Positions 1 through 5,451 of a stretch of 9,954 nucleotides of DNA are shown here, piece after piece. The DNA comes from Acetobacteraceae bacterium (GTDB lineage Bacteria > Pseudomonadota > Alphaproteobacteria > Acetobacterales > Acetobacteraceae). The stretch is taken from assembly GCA_947478535.1 (NCBI GenBank), contig CANJXD010000183.1, positions 1-9,954 on the forward strand, read 5' to 3'. The notes below the pieces were generated by a model that was not told where the DNA came from, searched no databases, and worked only from the letters and a program-made list of their open reading frames with translations. Numbering within the stretch: the first letter of the stretch is position 1; each line of letters starts with the position of its first letter. Made by a program: the position numbers and the translations under genes.

Positions 1-127
1 AGGGCACGCCGCGCGGCGCCGTCGCCGGCACGATCTCCGTCCCCGGCGCCGCCACCGCGCGCGCGGCCTCCACGATCAGGTCGGTGACGGAGGTGGAGGT
101 GTTGGGGTTCAGCATCAGCAGGCGCAT
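1..127 (-). CDS. Asp/Glu/hydantoin racemase family protein, N-terminal part (runs off window)
   Basis: Only the first 42 codons are inside the window, read leftward from an ATG at 127-125. The protein starts MRLLMLNPNTSTSVTDLI, continues through an Ala-rich helix, and then has the segment PGTEIVPATAPRGVP. The N-terminal LNPNTS motif followed by a T-APRGVP turn is the standard opening of the Asp/Glu/hydantoin racemase superfamily, which are cofactor-independent two-cysteine racemases, decarboxylases and isomerases of the cytoplasm. The catalytic cysteines lie beyond the window edge, so the exact reaction (hydantoin racemase, maleate isomerase, arylmalonate decarboxylase or other) cannot be decided. 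A good ribosome binding site (GGAAGG, minus strand, about 135-140) sits about 7 nt before the ATG. The upstream small ORF ends inside this gene, so the two may be co-transcribed. The family call is fairly safe; the substrate is unknown. Confidence 0.85.
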   Translation of the reverse strand, partial: MRLLMLNPNTSTSVTDLIVEAARAVAAPGTEIVPATAPRGVP

Positions 128-321
128 CGGTGTTCCTTCCGGCGATCAGACAGCGCGCGCACGATGTCACAGTGCGGCGGCGGCAGTAGCCCGGCGCTGG
201 ACCGGTCCGCCGCCCACCAGCCCTCACCGATGCCATCGCGCAGATGCAGCGCGCCCGCCACGGCGATCGGCAGCAGGAAGACCAGGGCGAACAGCACCAG
301 GAAAAGCCGGGGGAGGGACAT
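115..321 (-). CDS. Small membrane-anchored hypothetical protein
   Basis: This is a possible 68-residue protein. From the ATG at 321 it begins MSLPRLFLVLFALVFLLPIA, one hydrophobic helix that could be a signal anchor. A short polar part with WWAADRSSAGLLPPP follows, and then a basic Cys-containing tail. A GTG at 345 would add eight residues; the GGGAG next to that GTG is too close for a normal ribosome binding site, so the start is uncertain. The stop (117-115) lies 13 bp inside the racemase-family gene, an overlap typical of co-translated genes. The W-x-AD-x-SSAGLLP stretch recalls, from memory, the N-terminus of DUF3750 proteins, but those are much longer, so this could be a decayed 5' fragment or a genuine small protein. 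No function is proposed. It is the only coding candidate between 128 and 432. Confidence 0.42.
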   Translation of the reverse strand: MSLPRLFLVLFALVFLLPIAVAGALHLRDGIGEGWWAADRSSAGLLPPPHCDIVRALSDRRKEHRCAC

Positions 322-345
322 GCCCTGGACCAGATGTGCCCGCAC

Positions 346-432
346 CTCCCGTCCCGCGATGCTCGCGCCCCACCCTTGCCGGGATCAGCGCCCCGGCGGA
401 GACTTGGCGCACCACGCGGAGGAAGCGACGGC
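346..432. other. Divergent intergenic region, small ORF / GST-like gene
   Basis: This stretch separates the minus-strand small ORF from the plus-strand GST-like gene. It holds the ribosome binding site of the GST-like gene (GGAGG at 418-422, ten bases before the ATG). It also holds a short inverted repeat: GCCGGG at 378-383 against CCCGGC at 392-397, with an 8-nt loop, extendable by G-T pairs. In DNA this GC-rich such a stem may be chance. I could not identify a convincing -35/-10 pair on either strand. Confidence 0.3.
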
Positions 433-1032
433 ATGAAACTCACCATCTCCCCCAACAGCCCCTATGTCCGGAAGGCCCGCGCCTGCGCGATCCAGCGCGG
501 CATCGAGGGCAGGATCACGCCCTGGATGAACGCCGGCGCCGACCCGGAGCTCATCCAGCGCAACCCGCTGTCGAAGGTGCCGACGCTGGTCACCGACGAC
601 GGCATGTCGCTCTATGACAGCCCGGTGATCTGCGAATACCTCGACAGCATCGGCGATGCGCCGAAGCTGTTCCCCGCCGCCGGTCCGGCGCGCTGGAACG
701 CGCTGCGCCAGCAGGCGCTGGGCGATGGCATCCTGGATGCGACGCAGCCGCGCCGGCGGGAAATCGCGCTGCCGCTGGATGACGGTCGGCGGGACTACAT
801 CGCGCTGCAGCAGGGCAAGGTCACGCGGTCCCTCGATACGCTGGAAGCGGAGGCGGACAGCCTCGGCATGCTGACGACGATCGGCGAGATCACCATCGCC
901 TGCGCCCTCGGCTACCTCGATTTCCGCTACGCGAACGAGCCCTGGCGCCCCGGCCATCCGAAGCTGGAAGCCTGGTACGCCAAGGCCTCCGCCATGCCTG
1001 CCATGGCCAACACGGCCCCCCCGCCGGCCTGA
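433..1032 (+). CDS. Glutathione S-transferase family protein
   Basis: The product is a 199-residue cytoplasmic protein, the usual size for a bacterial GST. Residues 1 to about 78 form the thioredoxin-like glutathione-binding domain. It opens MKLTISPNSPYVRKAR, where the Ser/Asn-Ser-Pro region is the expected catalytic position. It has the cis-proline motif KVPTLV (Pro50) and the glutathione gamma-glutamyl contact motif YDSPVI (Asp62-Ser63). Residues from about 88 on are the all-helical C-terminal domain, with a GEITIACALGYLDFR stretch matching the conserved C-terminal-domain helix (usually T-x-AD-hydrophobic). GSTs join glutathione to electrophiles or act as reductases or isomerases; the substrate here cannot be told. 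The ATG at 433 is chosen because GGAGGAAG precedes it and the protein starts exactly at the first beta strand. Longer upstream in-frame readings have no family match. The gene is monocistronic and ends just before a strong hairpin shared with the convergent neighbour. Confidence 0.9.
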   Translation: MKLTISPNSPYVRKARACAIQRGIEGRITPWMNAGADPELIQRNPLSKVPTLVTDDGMSLYDSPVICEYLDSIGDAPKLFPAAGPARWNALRQQALGDGILDATQPRRREIALPLDDGRRDYIALQQGKVTRSLDTLEAEADSLGMLTTIGEITIACALGYLDFRYANEPWRPGHPKLEAWYAKASAMPAMANTAPPPA

Positions 1033-1041
1033 TATGCGCAA

Positions 1042-1069
1042 CCCCCTCGCCCCAAACGGGGTGAGGGGG
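1042..1069. terminator. GC-rich hairpin between convergent genes, candidate bidirectional terminator
   Basis: A 12-bp stem is formed by 1042-1053 and 1058-1069 with a 4-nt AAAC loop; all pairs are Watson-Crick except one G-T. It begins 9 bases after the stop of the GST-like gene and lies 14 bases beyond the stop of the minus-strand cyclodeaminase-family gene, so it could serve both transcripts. There is no T-tract on either side, so it is not a classical intrinsic terminator. It may instead be an mRNA-stabilising hairpin or a copy of a dispersed intergenic palindrome. Confidence 0.5.
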
Positions 1070-1083
1070 CCAGCATGCTCGCC

Positions 1084-2091
1084 CTACAACGCCAGCCGCC
1101 GCCCCAACCCCTGGCGGAGCGCGGCCCGATACACCGCGACCGCCGCCGCCACATCCGCCAGCCCGGTGCCGGAAAAGATCAGCGCCGCCCGGTCCCCAGG
1201 CGCCCGCGCCGGCATCGCCCCGCCGACGATCTCGGCAAGGCCGGCCTGGTAGCCAACCGACGCATCCCCGGGCTCCGTATGCCCCGTGGATTGCGCGACA
1301 TCGTCGGACACCAGCAGGGCGAAGCCGCCGAGCCCAGCCTTGTTCCAGCTCACCCCGGAATCGACCATCGAGACGAAGGCCCCCGGCGCCACCGCCGCCG
1401 CGTCCAGGAAGCCGGTGCGGGGCGACAGGCGCGGCACGGTGGTGACGATGATGCCCGCGCCCCCCAGCACCATGCCCGGGTCCCGTTCCAGCACCGCCTC
1501 CAGCCCCTGCGCCCGGGCGAAGGCCGCGAAGGCGGCCTCGGTCTCAGGGCGTCGGCCGTGCAGCAGGACGCGCCGCAGGGGGAACAGCGGGAGGAGCGCC
1601 AGCAGGTTTGCGCGCGCCTGGGCGCCACAGCCGATGAAGCCCGCGGTATCCGTCCCCGGCGCGGCCAGGTATTTCGCGCCGACTGCGGTGATGGCGGCGG
1701 TCCGCATTTCCGTGATGCGGTCGCCGCCGATCAGCGCCACGGGAAAGCCGGTCCGCGCCTCGTTCAGCAGGATCAGCGGCCGGAACTCCGCCAGCCCCTG
1801 GGCGGCGTTGCTGGGGAAGTAGCCGTACCACTTCACCGCCCCGAACCCTTCCGCCACCAGCACGCCGCCCTTGGCCCGGAAGCTGGCGGAGCCGACCGCG
1901 GGCCCGTGGGCGGGCCCATGGGCGGGCCCATGGGCGGGTATGGACAGGGCAGGGCGCGTCATTGCCTCCCCCCGCGCGGCATCGCGGAAGGCGGCCTCCA
2001 CCGCCGCGGTCATCGCGGCAGGGGAGACGTCGGCGGCGGCGACATCCGCCTCGGAGAGATGCAGCAGGCCGGGTGCTTCAGTGATTGCCAT
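1084..2091 (-). CDS. Ornithine cyclodeaminase / mu-crystallin family NAD(P)-dependent enzyme
   Basis: The product has 335 residues, close to the usual 310-350 for the family. These soluble enzymes deaminate and cyclise ornithine to proline, or reduce imino acids, opines or related keto-acid adducts with NAD(P)H. The central Rossmann motif is GFIGCGAQARANL (about residues 151-163), preceded by the family signature ALIGGDRITEMRTAAITAVGAKYLA (about 119-143). Lys87 in VKWYGYFPSN corresponds to the conserved substrate-side lysine region. VSMVDSGVSWNKAGL and LLVSDDVAQ (about 240-268) match the segment holding the catalytic aspartate. The substrate is unknown, as members differ widely. The ATG at 2091 has only a weak ribosome binding site (TGGGG). 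An unusual triple His-Gly-Pro-Ala repeat lies at residues 54-65. The gene diverges from the dienelactone hydrolase gene. Confidence 0.9.
   Translation of the reverse strand: MAITEAPGLLHLSEADVAAADVSPAAMTAAVEAAFRDAARGEAMTRPALSIPAHGPAHGPAHGPAVGSASFRAKGGVLVAEGFGAVKWYGYFPSNAAQGLAEFRPLILLNEARTGFPVALIGGDRITEMRTAAITAVGAKYLAAPGTDTAGFIGCGAQARANLLALLPLFPLRRVLLHGRRPETEAAFAAFARAQGLEAVLERDPGMVLGGAGIIVTTVPRLSPRTGFLDAAAVAPGAFVSMVDSGVSWNKAGLGGFALLVSDDVAQSTGHTEPGDASVGYQAGLAEIVGGAMPARAPGDRAALIFSGTGLADVAAAVAVYRAALRQGLGRRLAL
1899..1943. repeat. 12-bp tandem repeat inside the cyclodeaminase-family gene
   Basis: Three consecutive 12-bp units lie at 1899-1910, 1911-1922 and 1923-1934, with a partial fourth unit to 1943. 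The unit is CGGGCCCATGGG; the first copy differs by one base (GTGGG for ATGGG). On the minus strand they encode His-Gly-Pro-Ala three times, in frame, so gain or loss of a unit would keep the gene open. Each unit also contains the palindrome GGGCCC. Confidence 0.9.
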
Positions 2092-2142
2092 GCCCCATCA
2101 AAGGCGAAGCGGCGCGACACGGGAAGCCACCGCGCGTCGCGA

Positions 2143-2172
2143 TTGCGGAGAGGCCTGCCGCGCGGCTAGGCT
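2143..2172 (+). promoter_or_regulatory. Possible promoter of the dienelactone hydrolase gene with internal palindrome
   Basis: TTGCGG at 2143-2148 and TAGGCT at 2167-2172 are 18 bp apart and resemble sigma-70 -35 and -10 boxes (about four matches of six each). Between them, at 2157-2166, lies a perfect 10-bp palindrome GCCGCGCGGC, placed where a regulator could block polymerase. The match is weak and the region is GC-rich, so this is a proposal only. Confidence 0.25.
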
Positions 2173-2190
2173 TACATTGTATGAGGGAAC

Positions 2191-2197
2191 GGGAGAC
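2191..2197 (+). promoter_or_regulatory. Ribosome binding site that decides the dienelactone hydrolase start
   Basis: GGGAGAC lies 4 bases before the ATG at 2202. The in-frame ATG at 2181 has no purine-rich site before it (preceded by CTTACATTGT), and the still longer in-frame ATG at 2085 would overlap the divergent gene. The start at 2202 is therefore preferred. Confidence 0.6.
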
Positions 2198-2201
2198 GGT
2201 G

Positions 2202-3104
2202 ATGCCGGATGGTCAGAATGTTGCGGCGCCGACTTTGACGCAGGCTGACATCGATCAGCGCGTGTTCGATCTGTATGACGAATACTGCCACGGGCGGATG
2301 GACAAGCGGTCCTTCCTGCAGGCCTGCACCGTCATCGCCGGCGGCCTCGCCATGGCCCAGGCGCTGCTGCCGCGCTACGCCCAGGCGCAGACCATCTCCT
2401 TCACCGATGAGCGGATGAAGGCGCGCTATGTCAGCTACCCCTCGCCGGGCGGCAATTCCGGGCAGATGCGCGGCTACCTCGCCCAGCCCGCCGGCACCGG
2501 GCCGTTTCCGGTCGTACTCGTGATCCATGAGAATCGCGGCCTCAACCCCTATGTCGAGGATGTCGCGCGCCGCCTCGCGGTGGATGGTTTTCTTGCCCTC
2601 GCGCCGGATGGGCTGGCCCCGCTCGGCGGCTATCCCGGCAATGATGATGACGGGCGAGAGATGCAGACGCGACTGGACCAGGCGAAGCTGCGGACGGATA
2701 TGCTGAACAGCGCGCGCTTCCTGAAGGCGCATGCGGCGTCCAACGGCAAGCTTGGCGTCACCGGCTTCTGCTGGGGCGGCGGCACGACGAACTACCTCGC
2801 GGCCGCGATGGGCGCCGACATGCAGGCTGGAGCGCCGTTCTACGGCGCGGCGGCGGAAACCGCGGCGGTGCCCGGCATCAAGGCCGCGATCCAGGCGCAT
2901 TTCGCCCAGAACGACCCGCGCATCAACGACATGTGGCCGCCCTACGCCGCCGCGATGCAGGCGGCCGGCGTGCGGCATGAGGGGCATTTCTACCCGGGCA
3001 CGCAGCACGGCTTCCACAACAACTCGACGCCCCGCTTCCAGGAAGCGGCGGCGAAGCTGGCCTGGGACCGCACGACGGCCTTCTTCCGCCAGCACCTCGC
3101 CTGA
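2202..3104 (+). CDS. Dienelactone hydrolase family protein (YghX-like)
   Basis: The product is a 300-residue alpha/beta hydrolase. About 65 N-terminal residues precede the hydrolase fold; they contain RVFDLYDEYCHGRMDKRSFLQ followed by a hydrophobic stretch and an Ala-Gln-Ala site (about 35-63), as in YghX-type proteins. This looks like a Tat-type export signal with Lys-Arg in place of Arg-Arg. In the hydrolase domain, HENRG holds the conserved Glu (110), GFCWGGG the nucleophile Cys190, QNDPRIN the Asp (238), and GTQHGFHN the His (269). The dienelactone hydrolase triad is thus complete. Classical members open dienelactones in chloroaromatic breakdown; the role of the YghX branch is not known, and no aromatic-degradation genes are nearby. 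The 2181 start would add seven residues. The gene is followed by an 89-base gap holding two hairpins. Confidence 0.9.
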   Translation: MPDGQNVAAPTLTQADIDQRVFDLYDEYCHGRMDKRSFLQACTVIAGGLAMAQALLPRYAQAQTISFTDERMKARYVSYPSPGGNSGQMRGYLAQPAGTGPFPVVLVIHENRGLNPYVEDVARRLAVDGFLALAPDGLAPLGGYPGNDDDGREMQTRLDQAKLRTDMLNSARFLKAHAASNGKLGVTGFCWGGGTTNYLAAAMGADMQAGAPFYGAAAETAAVPGIKAAIQAHFAQNDPRINDMWPPYAAAMQAAGVRHEGHFYPGTQHGFHNNSTPRFQEAAAKLAWDRTTAFFRQHLA

Positions 3105-3114
3105 GAGTTTTCTG

Positions 3115-3146
3115 CGGCGGGGGCGTAACCTTGACGACCCCCGCCG
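3115..3146 (+). terminator. Hairpin downstream of the dienelactone hydrolase gene
   Basis: A perfect 9-bp GC-only stem (3115-3123 with 3138-3146) closes a 14-nt loop, ten bases after the stop codon at 3102-3104. A TTTTC run lies before it, not after it, so it lacks the T-tract of a classical terminator. It may end or stabilise the upstream transcript. The TTGACG at 3131-3136 proposed as a -35 box lies in its loop. Confidence 0.4.
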
Positions 3147-3159
3147 TCGAATGACTAGA
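3131..3159 (+). promoter_or_regulatory. Possible promoter of the radical SAM-ynjBCD operon
   Basis: TTGACG at 3131-3136 matches five of six bases of the sigma-70 -35 box. At 17-bp spacing the -10 position (3154-3159) reads ACTAGA, a poor match; TAGACC two to three bases further on is an alternative. Position between a likely terminator hairpin and the operon supports it, the -10 box does not. Confidence 0.25.
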
Positions 3160-3160
3160 C

Positions 3161-3178
3161 CGGGCAGGGCCTTGCCCG
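3161..3178 (+). promoter_or_regulatory. Leader hairpin just before the radical SAM gene
   Basis: A 6-bp perfect stem, CGGGCA (3161-3166) with TGCCCG (3173-3178), closes a 6-nt loop. It ends three bases before the GGAAGGGGA ribosome binding site (3182-3190) of the radical SAM gene. Its position suggests an effect on translation start or mRNA stability, but no known riboswitch fold is visible. Confidence 0.3.
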
Positions 3179-3193
3179 ACCGGAAGGGGACTT

Positions 3194-4249
3194 ATGGAGT
3201 CGATCTACTGGGTGATGGCCTGGGCCTGTCACCGCAAGTGCCGGCACTGCTACGAGGATCGCTTCCGCCCCTACGTCCGTGGCGCCCTTGAAGCGGTGGT
3301 GGCGGAGGCGGAGCGCAACACCGCCCGCGTTCTCGCCAACCTGCCGGAGCGCATGACCTATCTCGACCTCGATGACCCGCTGCCCGATGGCACGCTGGCG
3401 GAAAAGACCGGCCGCATCATCCTCTCCGGTGGGGAGGCGCTGCTCGACCCCGTCCGCGAACGCGTGACCTATCCGGTGATCGAGGGGCTGGCCGCGCGGT
3501 ATCGCGACCGCGGCGGCGTGCGGATCGTGCTGCAGACCACGGGTGACCTGCTGACGCCGCAGATCCTGCGCGATGTCGTCGCGCGCGGCGTCTGGATGGT
3601 CTCGGTCGCCGGCGTCGATGATTTCCATGTCGGGATGGAAACGGCGGAAAAGCAGGCAGCCTTCACGGCGAAGCTGACAGCGATGATGGAAGCCGAGGGC
3701 CTGCGCCCGTCGCTCGTCGCCAGCACGCACAAGGAATGGCTGGCCCAGGAAGGGCCGGTCTTCTCCTTCTTCGGGGCGACGCCGGAGACCTGGATCGGCA
3801 AGCTCTGGCCGCGGGGCCGGGCGTGGGAGAACGGTCTTTCCCGCGCCACCCTCGCCGACAATTTCTGCAATCGCTGGTCCGGCGGGCTGAACTTCCTGCG
3901 CCATCGCTACAACGGATCCGAAGTCTCGATCGAGCCGGATGGCAGTGTCTATCCCTGCTGCCTCAAGACGAAGCTGCCGCTTGGCAACCTCACGGAGGAA
4001 AGGCTGATCGACATCCTCGACAGCCTGGCCGGAGACCCGGTCTATGAGGCGATGAATGCCGGCAAGCCAGAACGCATGGGGCTGACGCTTGGCTGGTCCG
4101 AGGAGAAGTTCCTCGAAGCGTCACGCACCAAGGACCCGAAGGGTCGCGCTTACGCCAATCTCTGCATCGGCTGCGACAAATTCCATGAGGAGATGCTCGG
4201 TGCGCGGGTGGTCGCCGCGCGGGCGAAGCGGTTGGGCATCGCGGCATGA
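3194..4249 (+). CDS. Radical SAM protein with SPASM-like C-terminal cysteine cluster
   Basis: The product has 351 residues. The N-terminus carries the radical SAM 4Fe-4S motif CxxxCxxC (Cys12, Cys16, Cys19 in ACHRKCRHCY), and the SAM-binding GGE motif appears as LSGGEAL (79-81). An (alpha/beta)-barrel core follows. In the C-terminal third are Cys225, Cys255-Cys256 (context IEPDGSVYPCCLKT, typical of SPASM domains) and Cys324-x2-Cys327. These could hold one auxiliary Fe-S cluster. Such enzymes cleave S-adenosylmethionine to a 5'-deoxyadenosyl radical; SPASM members modify peptides, enzymes or small molecules. The substrate is unknown, and I see no precursor-peptide ORF adjacent. The start is fixed by GGAAGGGGA just upstream. 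The stop overlaps the next start as ATGA, so the enzyme is probably translationally coupled to a YnjBCD-type importer and may act on the same ligand (inference). Confidence 0.9.
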   Translation: MESIYWVMAWACHRKCRHCYEDRFRPYVRGALEAVVAEAERNTARVLANLPERMTYLDLDDPLPDGTLAEKTGRIILSGGEALLDPVRERVTYPVIEGLAARYRDRGGVRIVLQTTGDLLTPQILRDVVARGVWMVSVAGVDDFHVGMETAEKQAAFTAKLTAMMEAEGLRPSLVASTHKEWLAQEGPVFSFFGATPETWIGKLWPRGRAWENGLSRATLADNFCNRWSGGLNFLRHRYNGSEVSIEPDGSVYPCCLKTKLPLGNLTEERLIDILDSLAGDPVYEAMNAGKPERMGLTLGWSEEKFLEASRTKDPKGRAYANLCIGCDKFHEEMLGARVVAARAKRLGIAA

Positions 4250-5448
4250 CCACGACGCGCCGGGCTCTGGTGGCGGCGGGTGTCGCCCTGCCTGTCGCGG
4301 CACGGGCGCAGGCGCTGCCGGCATGGGAGGCCGTGCTGCGGGAAGCCCGCGGCAAACCCGTCTTCTGCAATGCCTGGGCGGGGGATGACCGCACCAACGC
4401 CTTTCTCGCCTGGACCGCCGGGCGGCTGGGGGAATTGCACGGCATCGACCTCCGCCACGTCCGCCTGCGCGATACCAGCGAGGCGGTGGCTCGCGTCGTC
4501 GCGGAAAAGGCGGCGGGGCGGAACAGCGGGGGCAGCGTCGACCTCATCTGGATCAACGGTCCGAATTTCCTGGCGATGAAGGGCCAGGGCCTGCTGTTCG
4601 GGCCGGTGCTGGACCGCCTGCCGAATGCCCGCTTCGTGGACCGCGAAGGCAAACCCGCGACGGTGGTGGATTTCACCGTGCCGGTGGATGGACTGGCCGT
4701 ACCCTGGCGCATGGCGCAGGTCGTCTTCATCCACGATTCCGCCCGCGTGCCGGCACCGCCGCGCAGCATGCGCGCCATGGCTGATTGGGCCCGTGCCCAT
4801 CCCGGCCGGATGACGCATCCGCAGGTGCGGAACTTCATGGGCGTGACCTTCCTGAAGCAGGCGCTGGTCGAACTCGCACCTGACCCCACCGCGCTGATGC
4901 GCCCGGTGGAGGAGGCTACGGTCGCACCCGCCAGCGCGGCGCTCTGGGCGTGGTATGACGCGCTGCGCCCGGCGTTGTGGCGCGCCGGCCGCGCCTTCCC
5001 CGAGAGCGGGCCCGCGCAGCGGCCGCTGCTCCTGGATGGGGAGATCGATCTCTACATCAGCTTCTCCCCGGCCGAGGCGGCGGTTTCCATCGCCAATGGC
5101 CAGTTGCCGCCCACGGCGCGCAGCTTCGTGCTGGACGGGGGCACCATCGGCAATGCGAGCTTCCTCGCCATTGCCTACAACGCCGCGAACACCTCTGCGG
5201 CCATGGTGGCGGCGGATTTCCTGCTGGGTGCGGAGGCCCAGGCGCGGGCGCAGGACCCTGCGGTGCTCGGCGCCGCGACGGTGCTGGACATCGCCGCGCT
5301 GCCGGAGGCGGACCGCGCACGCTTCGACGCTGCCGCCACGCACCCCGCGATGCTGTCCGGCGCAGCACTGGGCCGCGCGCTGCCAGAGCCGCATCCGAGC
5401 TGGATGACGCGCATCACCGCGGAATGGGAGCGCCGCTACGGACGCTGA
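4246..5448 (+). CDS. ynjB: YnjB-family ABC transporter substrate-binding protein
   Basis: The product is 400 residues, near the size of E. coli YnjB (about 390). Residues 1-22 form a signal peptide with a twin arginine (TTRRALVAAG) and an Ala-rich end, probably cleaved near ARAQA. The mature protein starts LPAWEAVLREARGKPVFCNAW, and the stretch GRNSGGSVDLIWINGPNF (about 91-108) is the hallmark region of YnjB proteins; LLFGP follows at about 116-120. The protein should bind a ligand in the periplasm and hand it to the permease encoded next. The ligand of YnjBCD is not established; the fold class includes thiamine-, iron- and polyamine-binding proteins. The gene overlaps the radical SAM gene by 4 bp and is separated from the permease gene by 3 nt, so all are one operon. 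Confidence 0.9.
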   Translation: MTTTRRALVAAGVALPVAARAQALPAWEAVLREARGKPVFCNAWAGDDRTNAFLAWTAGRLGELHGIDLRHVRLRDTSEAVARVVAEKAAGRNSGGSVDLIWINGPNFLAMKGQGLLFGPVLDRLPNARFVDREGKPATVVDFTVPVDGLAVPWRMAQVVFIHDSARVPAPPRSMRAMADWARAHPGRMTHPQVRNFMGVTFLKQALVELAPDPTALMRPVEEATVAPASAALWAWYDALRPALWRAGRAFPESGPAQRPLLLDGEIDLYISFSPAEAAVSIANGQLPPTARSFVLDGGTIGNASFLAIAYNAANTSAAMVAADFLLGAEAQARAQDPAVLGAATVLDIAALPEADRARFDAAATHPAMLSGAALGRALPEPHPSWMTRITAEWERRYGR

Positions 5449-5451
5449 CCG

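Noticed and set aside
1075..2169. A 364-codon plus-strand frame opposite the cyclodeaminase-family gene
   Set aside because: Its product is Arg/Gly/His-rich without domain motifs, whereas the opposite strand has a full NAD-binding enzyme of normal length.
2172..3095. A 307-codon minus-strand frame opposite the dienelactone hydrolase
   Set aside because: Shadow of a gene with an intact catalytic triad; no family features.
3101..3160. A CTGAGAG followed by TAACCTTGACGACC, reminiscent of a TPP riboswitch (THI box)
   Set aside because: CTGAGA overlaps the stop region of the preceding gene, and the second conserved block (ACCTGAT-like with the following GGATAATGCCAGCG-like segment) is absent.
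3105..3193. A precursor peptide gene for the radical SAM/SPASM enzyme
   Set aside because: The gap upstream is only 89 bases and the downstream gene overlaps directly; no small ORF with a ribosome binding site was seen.
4150..5394. A 414-codon minus-strand frame opposite ynjB
   Set aside because: Same reason: low-complexity Arg/Ala/Gly/His product, opposite a clear binding-protein gene.
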